Shown piece after piece: positions 1-12,834 of a stretch of 64,000 nucleotides of DNA. Source of the stretch: Apiotrichum sp. Y4204 (taxonomy: Eukaryota; Basidiomycota; Tremellomycetes; Trichosporonales; Trichosporonaceae). A program made the position numbers and the translations under genes. The notes under the pieces are model-generated. The model was not told where the DNA came from. It searched no databases and worked only from the letters and a program-made list of their open reading frames with translations. Numbering within the stretch: the first letter of the stretch is position 1; each line of letters begins with the position of its first letter. The stretch is from positions 248,001 through 312,000 of the forward strand of contig JAMYHL010000043.1 in the NCBI GenBank assembly GCA_025531455.1. Reading direction: 5' to 3'.

Positions 1-214
1 GCAGGAGAAGAAGGAGAAGCGGGAACGCCAGGCTGCGCTCGAGGCTGCCCAGCAGGCTGAGCGCGCAAGAAAAGGGAAGCCGCCAAAGTCGAAGATGAAG
101 AAGGAGAAGAAGGAGGGCGAGGCGAACCAGGGCTCTCAGAATGCCAAGAACCAGCGTCTGCAAGATGGACAGGGCATCAGCGCCGCGATGCAGGCGGCCA
201 GGATCGACGACTAG
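1..214 (+). CDS. 3' end of an unknown Lys/Glu-rich protein (partial)
   Basis: An open frame runs in from the left edge (codons start at base 2) and ends at TAG 212-214. The 70 visible residues are strongly charged, with runs such as QEKKEKRERQ and KSKMKKEKKEGE, then a less charged tail ending AAMQAARIDD. This looks like a helical or disordered basic C-terminus, as found in many nuclear, ribosome-associated or RNA-binding proteins. No domain is visible, so the family cannot be named. It converges on the alpha-glucosidase gene, with about 175 bp between the two stop codons. Confidence 0.6.
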   Translation, partial: QEKKEKRERQAALEAAQQAERARKGKPPKSKMKKEKKEGEANQGSQNAKNQRLQDGQGISAAMQAARIDD

Positions 215-390
215 AGATATAGACGTCCAGGTGACGACACTTGAAGACACCTGTTGTACACTCTCTGTAGCTTTGTGAATTCTGATATCCAATATCATTA
301 CGATGCATTTCACTACGAACGTGCTTCTTCTTCTTCATTAAGTCGGTCGTACTACAAGATACTGACAGTCCTTCTTCGTGACACATTTGC

Positions 391-3300
391 TTACTCAAAC
401 TCAATCTCCGCCTCGCAGTCGAGCGTGAGGTCGAGGCAGCTCACAGTGATGGTGCCCTTCTCGGCATCAAACTCAACATCCTTCCACTTCTTGCCGTTCA
501 CCTTGACCTTGCGCGGGGCGCTCTGGCCGGCGAGCACGACGCTCTCGACCTTGGCCTCGTCCTTCTCGCAGTAGCCAAACTCGCCCGAGATGCACAGCTT
601 GCACCCGTCAAACGAGAACTTGATGTCCGAGTAGTTGTCGCCAATCTCGAGACTCTCGCCGTCGTCAATGTACAGGTCGCCGCTGGCCTTGCCGTCGCAG
701 TCGGGCGCGACGACGAGCTCGAACGGCAGCTTGCGGTTCTCGGCGGTCGTCATGCTCTCGCCGGTGCGGAGGGCGAGCACGGCACCAGAGCGGATGTACA
801 CCGGGATCTCGTCAAAGGCCACGTTGTCGCGAGTTACAGGGGCGCCGGCACCCTCGACCGCTTCAAGAGTGAAGAGGTCGTAGAAGCGGTCCTTGGGCAT
901 GTAGAACGTGACGCTCGTGCTGTTCTCGGCGACCACAGGGTTGACGAGAAGCGACGGACCGTAGTAGAACTGCGACTCGATGCGCACGGTGTTCGGCTCG
1001 GTGGGGTGCACCCAGCTGAGAGGCCAGAGCGTGGGAGTACCCTCGGCCGAGTGCTTGTGGATCGCGGTGTACGTGTAGTCGAGAAGACGCAGGCGCCAGC
1101 GTCCGGCAGCCTTGGCGGCAGCCGCGGTCAGCGGCCAGCGGTAGAACTCCTGGCGGATAGCGCTGATCTCGTAGTGGTTGCGGTAGAAGGTGTTGAACGC
1201 GCCGAGCCACGACCAGCGGGCACAAAGGGTCTCGGTAGTGTTGCCGCCAAAGCCGCAGGTGTCAGCACCGACGACACCGACGCCTGCAACAGCAGCAAAC
1301 TGGAGCATCTGGCGGATCGTCTGGATGTACTGTTCCCAGTCGGAGATGTTGTCGCCCAGCCACAGCGCCGAGGGCGTTCCGGAGAAGGACGAGCGCGCGA
1401 CAGTGAACGGGCGCTTGCCGGGCTTGCGCTCGAGAAGCGCATTGCGGGTGACAATCGCGTGGCGGGAACCATACAGGTTGTGTTCATCATAAGTGCGTGC
1501 ACCGTTGGCCTGCACAATGTCCGTACGCGCCGAGAAGTCAGAGATGTTCTTGCGGCCCTGCTGTTCGGACGTGGCAGCCGACGGCGGCGCGCGGCGGTCG
1601 TCAATTTGGCTACTGTCAGCGGGGCATTCGCGGCACACCAAGTCTGTCCACTTACTACGGGGGGTACAGCCACTGGCTGTCAAGGTCGGGGCTGAGGTAG
1701 TCGTCCATGGTGTCTGGGAACGTGCGGTTCATGTTCTGACGCGTGACAAGGCCGGGGCGCTGGCCGCTGCCGATAGCACGACGGCGGCGGCGACCGGCGG
1801 CGTCGGTGGTCTCGAAGGGCTCGGAGATGTTACGTCCGGGGATGAACTTGTCGAATCCGGGGATCGCGCGGGGGATGATGCGGGGCAGCTCACGGGGCGG
1901 GGGCATGCCGCGCTCCGCTGAAACGCGGTAGATGTTGGCCTCGAGCTGGGAGGTCAGATGATGTCCTCGCTGTGATACCTACGTAGGGGAGGAAGTTGGC
2001 GGGCTCGTTCATGTCCAGCCATATGCCGCTGACATCCATGCCGTTCTCGGGGGAGAAGAAGCGGGCAAACTCGTTGGTCCACCAGGCCTGGGCGTTCTCG
2101 TGCGTCCAGTCCGGGAACGCCGTGGGGCCCGGCCATACGACACCTTCGTACAGGTCATTGTTGGGGTACTTCATGAAGATGCCGTCACGCATGCCGCTCT
2201 GGAAAGTCTCGTAGTTGTCTGCCGACTTGTTCGGCGTGCCGCTGAACGTGGCGGGGTCGACCTGAGGTGAGCAACAGTTAAAGAATGTCTAGGCTTACCA
2301 TCACGATAAAGTCACGCTGGGAGGCGTGCAGCTGGTCGACAACGTAGCGCACCTTCTCGAGCGCGAAGCGCGGCGGGTCGAGTGTCTGGATCCAGCGGTC
2401 GAACATGTAGTCGATATCCTGGAGATTAGCATGGGCTATCGCTTCAGATGCTCACCATCCATTGCGTCTGGAGAGGGATGCCCGCGGCGGTGTACTGCTG
2501 TCAGCCCCAATTTCTCCCTGTTGGCACTCACGTTGGCGACGACCTCGGCGACGTCGGCAATGTCGGTGTATCCGTACCTGCAGCTGTGGAACTTGTTGTC
2601 AGCTTGCCGCTCATGGACGCAGTACTCACGCCAAGAGACCAGTACGGCACCTCCTTTCCGCGGCCCCAGACCTCTCCAGCCTGGGCAGCGACCTTGTCCG
2701 GGGTCGGGCCGTTGAAGAAGAACAGGTCGGCAATGCCGCCAATGACGTTGTACTCGATGTATTCGCCAGCCTCGGGGAACTTGACATCCATACCGTGCGA
2801 GTTGAGGAGGAACGTGCCCGACGCTGACGGGCAGTCCCCGACCTTCTGGTTGATGTAGATCGGGTGCGCGCCGTACAGGTTTGTGTACGGCGGGACGGCG
2901 TACGAGTCGCGCGTCCACAGTGTACGGACATAGTCTGGGCGCTCGATCGGGAGCCTGGGATGAGTAACTGAACATAGAACGCGTCTCTGCACTACTCACG
3001 TAAAGTTGTCATTGTGCTGCGCGAGGCCCTGGATATTCGAGCCGGCCGCGAGCTTGCTCTTGATGCGGAGGTACTGCTCCTCGAAGATGAGCGCCTGGCC
3101 GGCGGTATCGAAGACGACCTCTCCATCCTCCTTGCGGGTGATCTTGAAGCTGAACGGGTCGGCGGTGTACGAGAACTCGAGGGTCGAGTCGTCCTTGTCC
3201 ACCTCGTTCTCGCCGACCTTGGGCCAGACAGCAACATCGTCGGGGACGACGTGCGCCTTGCCCTCGGCATCGGCAATGTGCACGCGCACGCGGTCGGCGG

Positions 3301-3547
3301 TTTCGTACCGGACCTGCAGCTTGAGCTTGGGGTAGTCGGGGCCATAGGCGTTGCACTCCCCAATGAGGTCGAGCGTGCCGTCGAGTCCGCAGCCGCTCTC
3401 ACTGTCGACCGTGAGCTTGTACCCCGCACACTTGGAGATGTCGCCGGTGTGCTTGACGGGCGAGGGGATGTCGATGATGCCGTCGTCCTGGGCCAGGACG
3501 GTGCCGGCGAAGGCAAGCCAGAGGGCTAGGAGGGAACGGGACAGCAT
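391..3547 (-). CDS. Secreted GH31 alpha-glucosidase
   Basis: Hydrolyses terminal alpha-linked glucose (maltose, malto-oligosaccharides, starch ends) outside the cell. ATG is at 3547-3545 and TAA at 391-393. The N-terminus is a signal peptide (hydrophobic LLALWLAFAGTVLA) without an ER-retention signal at the other end. GH31 hallmarks appear in order: WSLGFHSCRYGYTDIA, the nucleophile block GIWLDMNEPANF (Asp in WLDMNE), the acid/base region LWLGDNISDW, and a beta-sandwich C-terminal part. Predicted length is about 950 residues, normal for fungal maltase/alpha-glucosidases. Introns I could place: 2955-2999, 2592-2629, 2495-2531, 2419-2455 and 1613-1655, with others near 2260-2300 and 1945-1980; most are 37-45 nt. 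Exons 3 and 4 are only 60 and 39 nt. Family is clear; exact substrate preference is not. Confidence 0.93.
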
Positions 3548-3593
3548 GATGGAATGCTGATGTGGGGAGATGAATGGGGGGAGGAGGGTGGGG

Positions 3594-3600
3594 ATTTATA
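3594..3600 (-). promoter_or_regulatory. TATA-like box of the alpha-glucosidase gene
   Basis: TATAAAT on the minus strand, about 50 bp upstream of the start codon at 3547. Position and sequence fit a core promoter with a short 5' UTR. Confidence 0.5.
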
Positions 3601-6600
3601 TCTCTTCGAGAAGAGTTCTCACGACTGTGAGAGCTGCAGAGTCGTTGGGGGCACCGGACAGGGTGCGATGACAGAAGACGACGAGGCTAGTGCATCAGAG
3701 AATAGCACATGAACGCAAAGCCATCGAGAACACGGCCGCATGAGGTCAGCACAGGAGCGGATCCGGGCCAAGATCCAAGATCCAAGAACACCCGATTCGG
3801 CCGCATGCAGCCCGACGATTCCATGGCTCTATCAGTTCCGTCAGAAGGTCGAGAACAAAGGTCAGTCGCGCACCTCGCACATTGCATCTCGTTCCTGTGA
3901 TCCTGTGGCTTTTGTGCGCGCAGCACGCAGGACACGAAAGCGCGCCATGCCGGCTGCTGCCGTCATGCTCTGCCACAAGCGCATTCCTGATGGCTGAGAT
4001 CCAGCAATGCCGTTTGAAGATTAACTATAATTCAGCTCGCGAGATAGCGCGGGGGGGGAAACGACTGTTGCGAACTGTGGATGGATGCTGAAACTGTGCA
4101 ACTGTGGAGACACCCTCGTGATCTCGTGATCCCATGTGTACTCGTAAGTACCCCGCGTGCCATCCTCGTCAAGATGCCGACACGCACGGATGCCGACCTC
4201 GGTGGAACACCCGATGCCGCCGAGCTACCGAACGAGATTGCGGGCCGTTGGTCTAGCACAACGCAAGTACACAAGAGATGTCAGAGGTCACAGATGTCAC
4301 TGCTCAGAAAGCACGCTAGCACGCACATGCCAGACATCGCGGGCACATCTGTAACCTCGGCAGGCAGTCAGCTGCATGCGGCAGTGCCTGCCCAGCTTGC
4401 CCAGCATGCCCAGCTGCCCCGGCATCTCAAAGTGATCGTAAGCGTGAACGTGAATGTGAAGCATAACGTGTGGGAACGGAGAACTAGCTCTGCTCGGTGT
4501 TCCTCGCGTGCTGTTTCCAATCTTGTACCGGGCGCTTCGGTCTACTTCCAGTCTACAAAACAACCTCCATCCCCCGCAGCTGACACATCAACTAAGCATG
4601 CATCGACAGACCATGTAGAGCAAGCAGCGGACGGCCCCGTACGGCCATTAGCGGCGGTCAGCGCCAGCGCGCCAGAACGGCCAGCCACGCTGCTCGTTTC
4701 GTCTTCTCGGGGGGCTGTCGATGTGATCATTGGTGAGGTCACACGGCCGGCATCTCACACCAAGAGCAGGAACCTCGTTCCTGTTACCGTCGCCACACGG
4801 CGCACAACGGCATCGACACCGTCCGTTCGACCGCATCGTCAGCCGCGCCATCTTGGTACAGGGACCACATGCATGCTATACATGCTCTCATGCTCTCAGA
4901 TCTCCTTAGCATGTGGAACCTCGGACCTCAGGATTTCGGACTCGGGGCCCTTCCGGAGCGACGCCGATGAGGGGCCACATGCGGGCTAGTGAACATTCTC
5001 GTCCTCATCTCCATTTCCATGTGAGCTCGCACTCGCGTCCAGCCAATTCTCAACCGTCGACCGCGAACGCACATTCTCATGTTCGGCACCCATCTCTTCA
5101 AGTTTAACCCCGCCCCTTGACCCTTGGCAAAGCACCTCTGCCATTGTTCTGCCCATGTTTCCGGAGTATGACTAGGTTTGGCTCTGGGTTGTTCCGTTCC
5201 TCAGAGAAGGAACGCAGGTACGGATGCACGATCGGACCAGCCACTCCATATGAAATGTGAGCTCAGAGGAGAGATCCCTCATGTGCTTGTGCGGTATGCC
5301 CCACTCGCGCCTTGCTGACCAAGCCGTAGGTTCTTGACCATGCTTGTCGGTGTGGGGAACACGGCAGAGTGTGGGGCGTGGGGCGGTATGTGATCGCGCG
5401 GGAGATCAACAAGAAACGCGCTACGGCACGCCACAGCAAGAGGCACGGGTGGGTGGTGGGCTCGCATTGTGTCTGCTGTGCATGCTGTGGCGTGCGACCT
5501 CGGCGCCGGTCCGAGGCCGAGGGGCCTCGGCGACACGCTGTTCGCGTGGCCACGCGGAGTCGCGGCCGCCGGCATGCGAGCCATGTGTCTCTTCCGCTCG
5601 GATCGCCCGGAGCGCCCCCGAGCAGCCACATGGTGTGCTAGCCATTGCTCTGCCAACCGTTGGGTGACTCTAGATGTTAAGATCCATAGGGGTCAGTTGG
5701 CTGGCATAAATAGGCGATGGGGGACGGAGAAAAGAATCAACGCGTCGCATGTGCAGATCGCGTCGATGGCATCGTCCATTGTGTGTCTCTCTCTTTTGTC
5801 TGTGATCCACCAAGTTTTTTGAGTATCTCAGTTTGTCCAACGCACATTACACATCACACATTAACACATTCAGTACACAATCCTTCACCTGTGATTTACA
5901 GACTCTGACGTTCTGACGCTCCTATTGTGCATATATCTTGGCCTCGTACTGAGCCTCTTCCAGCCCGGCTCATCGGAGCCGCAGGGCCTCGTCCCGTGAA
6001 GGTCCAACAACGTGTTCATACACACTTACTCACCCACAGCTTCTCAATGCACACCAGTCCCCGGCCCGTGATCTTCACGGAGAAGAAGCGTTTCCCATCG
6101 ACACGGAGTCGAGCACTGACTCGGACCTGACATCATGGGTTTGAGGGTGATACACGTCCCGGCCCCTGCCTCCCGTTATCCTGGGTAATGGGGTCAAACC
6201 TCCCGCGGGAGGCGCAGTTTCGACAAGCCAGAAGCTGACCGCGAGCTCACTGTCGTACAGTCTTCCCGTTTCACCAGCTCCTTGAATGCGTAAGGATCAT
6301 CACAAAGTACCTGAAGAATTGCGTCCGACAATCTACATACAGTACATGCCCCGGACCCAGAACACTGCTGCGGACATTTCCACACATCTAATCTTGTAAC
6401 GGCTGGGCACCGGGCCGTGAGTCACCGTGTGTTCCAGAATGAAACGCCCAGGGAGCAGCGAGTCCTGGTCCTTGGTTTCTTGTTCCTTGTCGAGGTCGAT
6501 CCCATGTGTCGATGCCTCGAGGCCTTTTCAACTGTCCAAGAGAAAGCTGATCCATTGTCCCGCCTCTTATTATCTGCAGACTAGCTCCTCATTCTTTCTC

Positions 6601-6767
6601 TTTTCTCTTTTTTTCTTTCCAGTCTCTCTTCTCTTCTCTCCTCTCTATTCTCGTTCTTCTTCTCATTCTCCCCCTCTTTCTTTCTCCCGGTCTCCGCTTG
6701 CGTACTGGTGACGCCTGCCTCGAAATACTCTCACCCCGACGCTCTCTAACACCCAACACTCATTCCA
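3601..6767. other. 3.2 kb intergenic region with a CT-rich promoter tract
   Basis: Lies between the divergent alpha-glucosidase (-) and AA14-like (+) genes. A long open frame (4081-4989, +) lacks protein-like composition or family motifs and I do not call it. From 6590 to 6690 the plus strand is almost pure pyrimidine, typical of promoter/5' UTR sequence in this group, and leads into the next gene. No tRNA or transposon was seen. Its size suggests it holds the regulatory sequence for two secreted carbohydrate-active enzymes. Confidence 0.5.
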
Positions 6768-8332
6768 ATGCTTGCCCTCACTGCGCTCGCGCTCGCCGCG
6801 CCGGCCGCCGCGCATATGGCTCTCTGGCATCCGTCGATGTATGGGTGAGTGAAGCGATCCAAAGGCGGTGTCCAGCTCGCGGCTTGCCCTCCGTCTCTGT
6901 GTGGCGCCACCTCCCTGTCCGGCCCGAGCCCTTGAATACCAACGGCCCGCATGTGGCCACCAACCGCGCCTTTTGTTGACCTCCAGCTTCCACCCCGACG
7001 ACAAGGACTTTGGCGAGGCATCAAAGCCCCTCAACAAACTCCCATTCGACAAGTGGTGGTTCCACGGGTACATTGACAAGCCGCCGGGTGAGTGTACCGC
7101 CGGGCGCCACTGACCTCTCAGTCGAGGGCTGGTTCCTCGACCTGCCCGCCGGCGGGACACTGCATGCCGAAATCTCGTGCAACAAGCATCTTACGACGTG
7201 GGGCCTGAACTGGGACCACCACGGGCACGCGTGCGAGCGCAGTAACCCCAAGAAAGACACCGGCATGGAACACACCCCAGACCCGTACTCTACCCCGATC
7301 GACCAGCTCAAGTGGGTCAAGGGCTCGGCGCTCGCGATCGCGTACGAGAGCGACCCGCACAAGGTCCGTCCCGAGGACTTTGTGGTCGTCAGCACGAACG
7401 GGTCGTCGCCGTGGTTCAAAAACGTCGACTTTGACATTCCCGCCGCGCTCCCGGCCTGCCCGCCAGGCGGGTGCCACTGTCTCTGGGCGTGGAACCACAT
7501 CCCATCCGGCGGCGGAGAGGAGATGTTTGCCACCTGGCTCCGGTGCACTGTCTCGGGCCAGACGGGCACCACTGCGCTCCCCAAACCTGCCGTAGCCCGC
7601 AAGTGCCCGTTCGACAAGAACAACTGTACCATCGGCGCAAAGCAGCCGTTGTACTGGACACAGCGGGAGGGCAACAACATTGTACAGGACGTCATTGACC
7701 CGCCGTACTACAACCACGAGTACGGCTTTATGGACGGCGCGCAGACCGATCTCTGGGAGACCGGGTGCGACGGCTATGCAGACGGCTACGCCAAGACCGT
7801 CATGGTTGAGCCGTACTGGATGACCGAGACCAAGCAGATGACCACCACGCCGGCGACGTGCACGCCCTCACCGACCACCCCGCCGTTCCTCCAGGTCGCC
7901 CCCACGGACGTGTGGGCCACCAAAGTCTCCAGCGCCGATCCCCAGCTCGACACCGCAGGTCCTCCGGCTGGTCAGCAGACGGCCGTTCCAGCGGTTACAG
8001 CGGCGCCGACGCCGCAGACTTCGGCCCCCGCACCGTCAAGTACCCCGTCGCAGGCCCCCCAGTCCGTCTCTGTCTCGCAACCAGAGGCGAGCCCTCTTCC
8101 TCCTCAGGGCGGCAACGACGGAGGCTCGCCGCCTACCGTCGAACCCTCTGACCTCCCCACCGTCAACGAGGAGGACTGGGAAAAGGCAGCTTCACCCCCC
8201 CTCATCGCCACCAACTCGCCTCCTGTTCCCCCCTCGGGTACAGCGACTGGCGGGGCCCCCGCCGCGACATTGTCGCGCCCGCGCAAGTGCAAGCGCAGGC
8301 GCAGCCGCCGCCAGACTCGCCGCCACGCCTAA
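6768..8332 (+). CDS. AA14-like lytic polysaccharide monooxygenase with a polybasic C-terminus
   Basis: Probable secreted copper enzyme that cleaves polysaccharides oxidatively. Exons are 6768-6844, 6987-7087 and 7122-8332 (462 aa); the second intron is only 34 nt. Residues 1-15 form a signal peptide, so the mature protein starts HMALWHPSMYG with the N-terminal His needed for a copper histidine brace. I recall AA14 family members sharing blocks like KWWFHGYIDKPP, LAIAYESDPHKVRPEDF, CPPGGCHCLWAWNHIP and GAKQPLYWTQREGNN; this resemblance is from memory, not a search. The catalytic part ends near residue 285, followed by a Pro/Ser/Thr-rich linker of about 150 residues and a tail RKCKRRRSRRQTRRHA. 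The known AA14 enzymes act on xylan-coated cellulose in wood-decay fungi; the substrate here is unknown. A BIM1-like copper-uptake role is less likely because those proteins are much shorter. Confidence 0.8.
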
Positions 8333-8740
8333 GCCCCTGGTGGGTCTCGTGGCCGTGGTGACTCCAGGCCCTGGTGGCCGTATCTGATATAATGCATTGC
8401 CTTGTGCACTTGAGGAGCAGCCTTCCTCTGGCGGAGAGACGATTCCTTGTGACGGAGGGCAGAGCGTGGGGCAGGGGCTGACTACGGCACCACAACGACC
8501 ACTGTGACGCCTATATACCTACTGATCTCAACGGACGAACGGGTAAAACCATCGTCATCGATTCCATTCATCCAGCTGTAGAAAGAACTATTACAACGCC
8601 GCTGCCAGAATGGGGCACGAGGCTGGCGGGAGGTATCTTGAGCACGGCCTCCTTACGCAAACAACATGCGGAACACGCGTTTCGGGAACGGCGCCGCCGC
8701 GCGCTCGGCCCGCCACTGCTTGTCAGCTTAAAGCCCTACA
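8333..8740. other. Intergenic, between convergent genes
   Basis: About 400 bp between the stop codons of the AA14-like gene and the amino-acid permease. Nothing recognisable apart from presumed 3' UTRs. Confidence 0.5.
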
Positions 8741-10905
8741 TCACGGCGCCGCAGTGGCACTTACAGCACGCATCTCCTCGACGGTGAGCCACGACTTGCG
8801 CCCCGTGTCGAGGTCAATGTCCTTGGCGCGGTGCGGGAGCGTGCGCTTCCACGCGAGGCCAGCGAGGTACATTGCGATAAGGATCGGGACGGACAGGAAG
8901 GTTTCTGGGTATGAGTGGACGGACGCACAGGGGCAGCTTACGGAAGAAACCTTTGGCTGCCTCGGTGCCCTTTGGCATCTCGCCAATGGGCCAGACGGCC
9001 TGGGGTCAGCTTACACTCTTTGCCTTTTGACTCGGCACTCACAATGTAGAACTGGGTGATGATGACGAGCGAGACCATGATTGCGCCAATGAGCGAGCCC
9101 CAGATACCAAACATTGCACGGAACGGGAGCTCCTCGACCGAGTGACCCTGCACGCGCCAGGCGCGGCGGAAACGGAGGTGGGTGACGCAGATCGCGAGCC
9201 AGGTGAAGAGTGTTGAAAGACCCGAGAGTGCAATGAGCCAGTTGAAGACCTGTTCGCCGGCGGCTGCGAGGTTGACGTACGCGATCGGGCCCCAGATGAT
9301 GATGGCGACGATGGCCCACGTCGGGCGCGAGGCCTTGTCCACAAAAGCAAAGCACTTGGGCGCGTAGCCTAGTTCTGCAAGTGCAAGGAGCGGGCGCGTG
9401 CCGCCGTACACGCACGACATGGACATTGCGAGCACGGAGATGAGGATGGTTGCGTTGACGAGATCTGGGATGAGTGACTGTGGCACGAGGTTCACTTACG
9501 GTCAACGCCCCTGATGTTGGCCTTCTTCATGACAATGACAAACGGCGAGGCGCTCGCACCCTCGCCAGTCAGGAGAAGCTCCTCATTGTATGGGAGCGCA
9601 AAGCCGATGAGCAGGATGAGGGTGAGGTAGATGAAGATGATACGCCAGAAGATGTTCTTGATGGCCGAAGGGAGGCTCTTGCGCGGGTTGGGAGTCTCCA
9701 CCGCACTGAAGGACACCAGCTCGGAGCCCGAGTAGCTGAAGGCGGCTGTGACCAGTACGGAGCACACGCCCTTGAAGCCGTTCGCAAAGGCGCCAGGATC
9801 GTACCAGTGTTTGGCGCCAACGTAGGATCCATACGCGCCGTCGCTCGGCCCGGCGCCGCAAATGCACACGATGCACACGATCAGGAAGATGAAAACAACG
9901 CAGAGCTTGAGCCACGAGGTCCAAAACTCGGTTTCCGCATAGCCCAACGTGCCGAAGATGACACCAACCTGAAGTTAGTTAGGTGAGGGTAGGGACATGG
10001 TCGGACTCACAATGACGATCAGGTAGAAGATGGTGTACCATACCGCCATCGGCACATTATTCGGCCAGTACATGACTGTACTGCCGGCCACGGTCTGCTG
10101 TTAAATTCTGAAAGGTTCAAGTCCTTACAAGCTCGAGCGGGAGGGTAACAGCCCACTGGAAGACGTCTGCGGTGTTAGCTCTCCACCCAGGTACTCTTTG
10201 CTGCACCCACAGTTCCATCCCAGAGCGAAGCCGAGCGCGGGGTCGAGGAAACGGGAGACGAGGGGGAAGAAGCCACCAGTGACGGGGTACACGATCGCGA
10301 GCTCGCCGAGAGCCTGTGTGATCTGCCGAGTTAGAATCACCCGCTGACATCTCCCCCGAACCCACATTCAACAACATAAAGCCCATGATGACCCACGCCA
10401 GAACAATGCCAGCGGGACCACCGGTGGCCAACGCGCTACCTGAACCGACGAACAGGCCTGTACCAATCGCACCTGAGCGTTAGCCCACTCTGCCCACTTG
10501 TCGGTGGCATCGGCATCTTGATCGTGTGACGTCGCACATACCGCACATCCCGGCCCACTTTCTGGCTCCTACTCACCACCAACAGCAATCATCTGGACAT
10601 GCCTCGACTTCATGCGTTGCTGGAGTTGCGGGTTGTCGAGCAGCTCATACTCTGGCGGGATGTCGCCATGAGAGATGAGGCCGCTGGGTGTAAGCTCGCA
10701 TCACCTGCTGGGCCGCTCCTTGGCCGAAGGGTACTCACCGCGTCGTGCCCGGGGTGCGCCTGAAGCTTTCCGGAGTGAGGCCGATCCGAGTGAAGAGGCT
10801 TTCCTTGTTGACATCGTAGAAGCCCTCGAGCGACGCGCCGTCGGTCGTCGACGACGCGGGACCGACGTGGATTTTACCTTCGATGTCGTCTTTCTCGCTG
10901 CCCAT
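8741..10905 (-). CDS. Amino-acid permease, APC superfamily (YAT family)
   Basis: Proton-coupled uptake of amino acids across the plasma membrane. Start ATG is at 10905; the protein ends [10 protein letters not shown] at TGA 8741. The N-terminal cytosolic part ([10 protein letters not shown]...) is followed by [20 protein letters not shown], the diagnostic first helix of yeast amino-acid transporters, then [15 protein letters not shown], the loop region [20 protein letters not shown] and repeated hydrophobic segments to about 12 TM helices. The C-terminal tail is short and charged. At least eight short introns split it; the first is 10684-10738. Length of about 550 residues fits the family. 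Specificity (general or dicarboxylic amino acids) cannot be read from the sequence. Confidence 0.92.
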
Positions 10906-12834
10906 GGTGGTGATGATTGTGACGGTCGGTGGGAGTGAGAAAGGTTCTGCAGTAGCAGTGATGACTTTAGGTGTCGTCCGACAGGTTTTGAAAATCCTCA
11001 AATGAACACCAGGAGGATATTGCCGACAGTATCGTGCGTGAAGGGTTTTGGGGGAGAAACCACAGCTCGTGTGAGGAAGAATCACAAGTCGTGTGGCTCG
11101 ATAAATGACTTCTGAGCGATCAGTAGCTGAGCGATGCGATGGTGGCCTGGGTGGAGTGAGCAGGCCGTCTCGAAATGTGGGCGTGAACGAGGAAGATGAC
11201 GAGGGGAATGCCCATGTTTCTGGTCACATGCAAGGGGGTCCTCTATGCATCTCCGCTGATAGGTCTGATCGCGAGCGTGGGCCCTCGAGGTCTTGCAAGC
11301 AACGATGGAGGATGCCCATCTCCTGAGCTGGTCAGGAGAGTTCCAAAGCTTGCCCGTGGGGCTCACGGGCGCCAGAGCCAGTCATGTTGGGTATTGGGTA
11401 CGATAGCGATGTGGGCGGAGCTCGCAGAGTTAGAGGAGCACAGAGCAGGAGAGGCAGGTCGAGTCCATCGAGGGTTGACTCAGGAGTGTGGTGGGCGGGT
11501 TGCCATGACCTTGGACCTGGGTACCTTGGGTACCTTTGTACTGTGATTATCTCGTGGGCGATTGGCTTACGAGCGATAGTGAGCGATAATGGTCGATAGT
11601 GAACGAGTGAATGAGCGAGCAACAGCCAGTGCCGCGGCACGCGCCGCGGCATCGAGAAGAGAGTATGTCACCAAACTTGATTCAGAAAACAGGCATCGAC
11701 CACCAAACCCTGTTCCCGCCCTGGGTTTGGCTATTTATGATTCAGGACAATGCCATTTCCTCACTGCCGTCCACCCTGCTGCCAAGCTACAGCGCTTCAG
11801 CTACTGTACGTACCGTCCATCAACGGTCCCTACACTGTTCGACGACGCTATGCCCAACCCCTGCCTTACCCCGCGATGTAGCGCCGGCTCGAACGACAGG
11901 ATCCGCGGCATAGCGGGTCCAGCGCCGCCCGGTGGCGGAGACGGAACTGCGCCGAGGCCGGCAAAGACTAGCCGAGGCTGAGTCCCGGCGACACGGCGAC
12001 GTCAGAGGCTGTTTGATGAACGAGTGTGTCTGCCATTGGGGGCTACATTCGACGTCAACGCGAGTAGTGCGTGGCCTCGATTCTATTCTCGCCTTCAACA
12101 GTCGCGGTGCTGCTGGTGAGAACAGGTCCAAGAATACCGCAGCTCGGAATCCCGGAATCCAGTAGCGGGCTTCACAAATAGCGGGAAACGACACTCGTGC
12201 AGTGTAAGGAGCGTGCGCAGTCCGTTTTACTGGCCACACTCTCCGCAGACTCAGGCGTCGGTTCGACCGTGAAGGACGGTGTGTTGTCACAGTATGGTGT
12301 CTGGTCACTGTCACCCCCGCGCGCTTGCAGCGGTTAGGGCGCTTGGGGTGCTGCGGCGCGCTGGGCGGATGACATGTGAGCAAGGACAGCTAGGATGGCT
12401 GGAACTGATTGTAAACAAGACACTGCATTAATTGCGTCCTCATCGTCGACCAACATTTGAGACACAAAAGAGGTAATCGGGAAAGACATGACCCAGAGGA
12501 AAGATCCATGGTGGAACATGTCAAGATAACGCAGATAAGATAACAAACGATCAGCGCCGATCACGCCACATGACTTCGAGTCTGGCACAGAACAGAAGAG
12601 CCGTGTCTAACACAGGCCTCGGATCGTGGAAAGAGTCAGAGGCCAGTGAAACATCTTTTCGCGTCAGACATCTGCCGAAAGAACTGACTCGGTACACATA
12701 CTGTAGCTCGCGAACAACATGTATGTACTACTATCAGGACAGCCCTTTCCTGGCGCGAATTGACCAGTGCCGACTCAGATGCATCCCAATTCTTCTTCCG
12801 TATACTGTCCTTCTAATACCTAGTCTTACATCGT
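10906..12834. other. 1.9 kb intergenic region
   Basis: Upstream of the permease and downstream of the amidase, both on the minus strand. Several overlapping open frames (for example 11589-11981 + and 11820-12383 -) show no consistent codon bias, motifs or splice logic. I see no supported gene here. Confidence 0.45.

Noticed and set aside
4081..4989. 302-codon open frame in the 3.2 kb intergenic region
   Set aside because: No codon bias, no hydrophobic or motif pattern, no promoter nearby; long frames occur by chance at this GC content.
12249..12275. GTCGGTTCGACCGTG as a tRNA B box
   Set aside because: It is a perfect short hairpin with no A box or acceptor stem around it.
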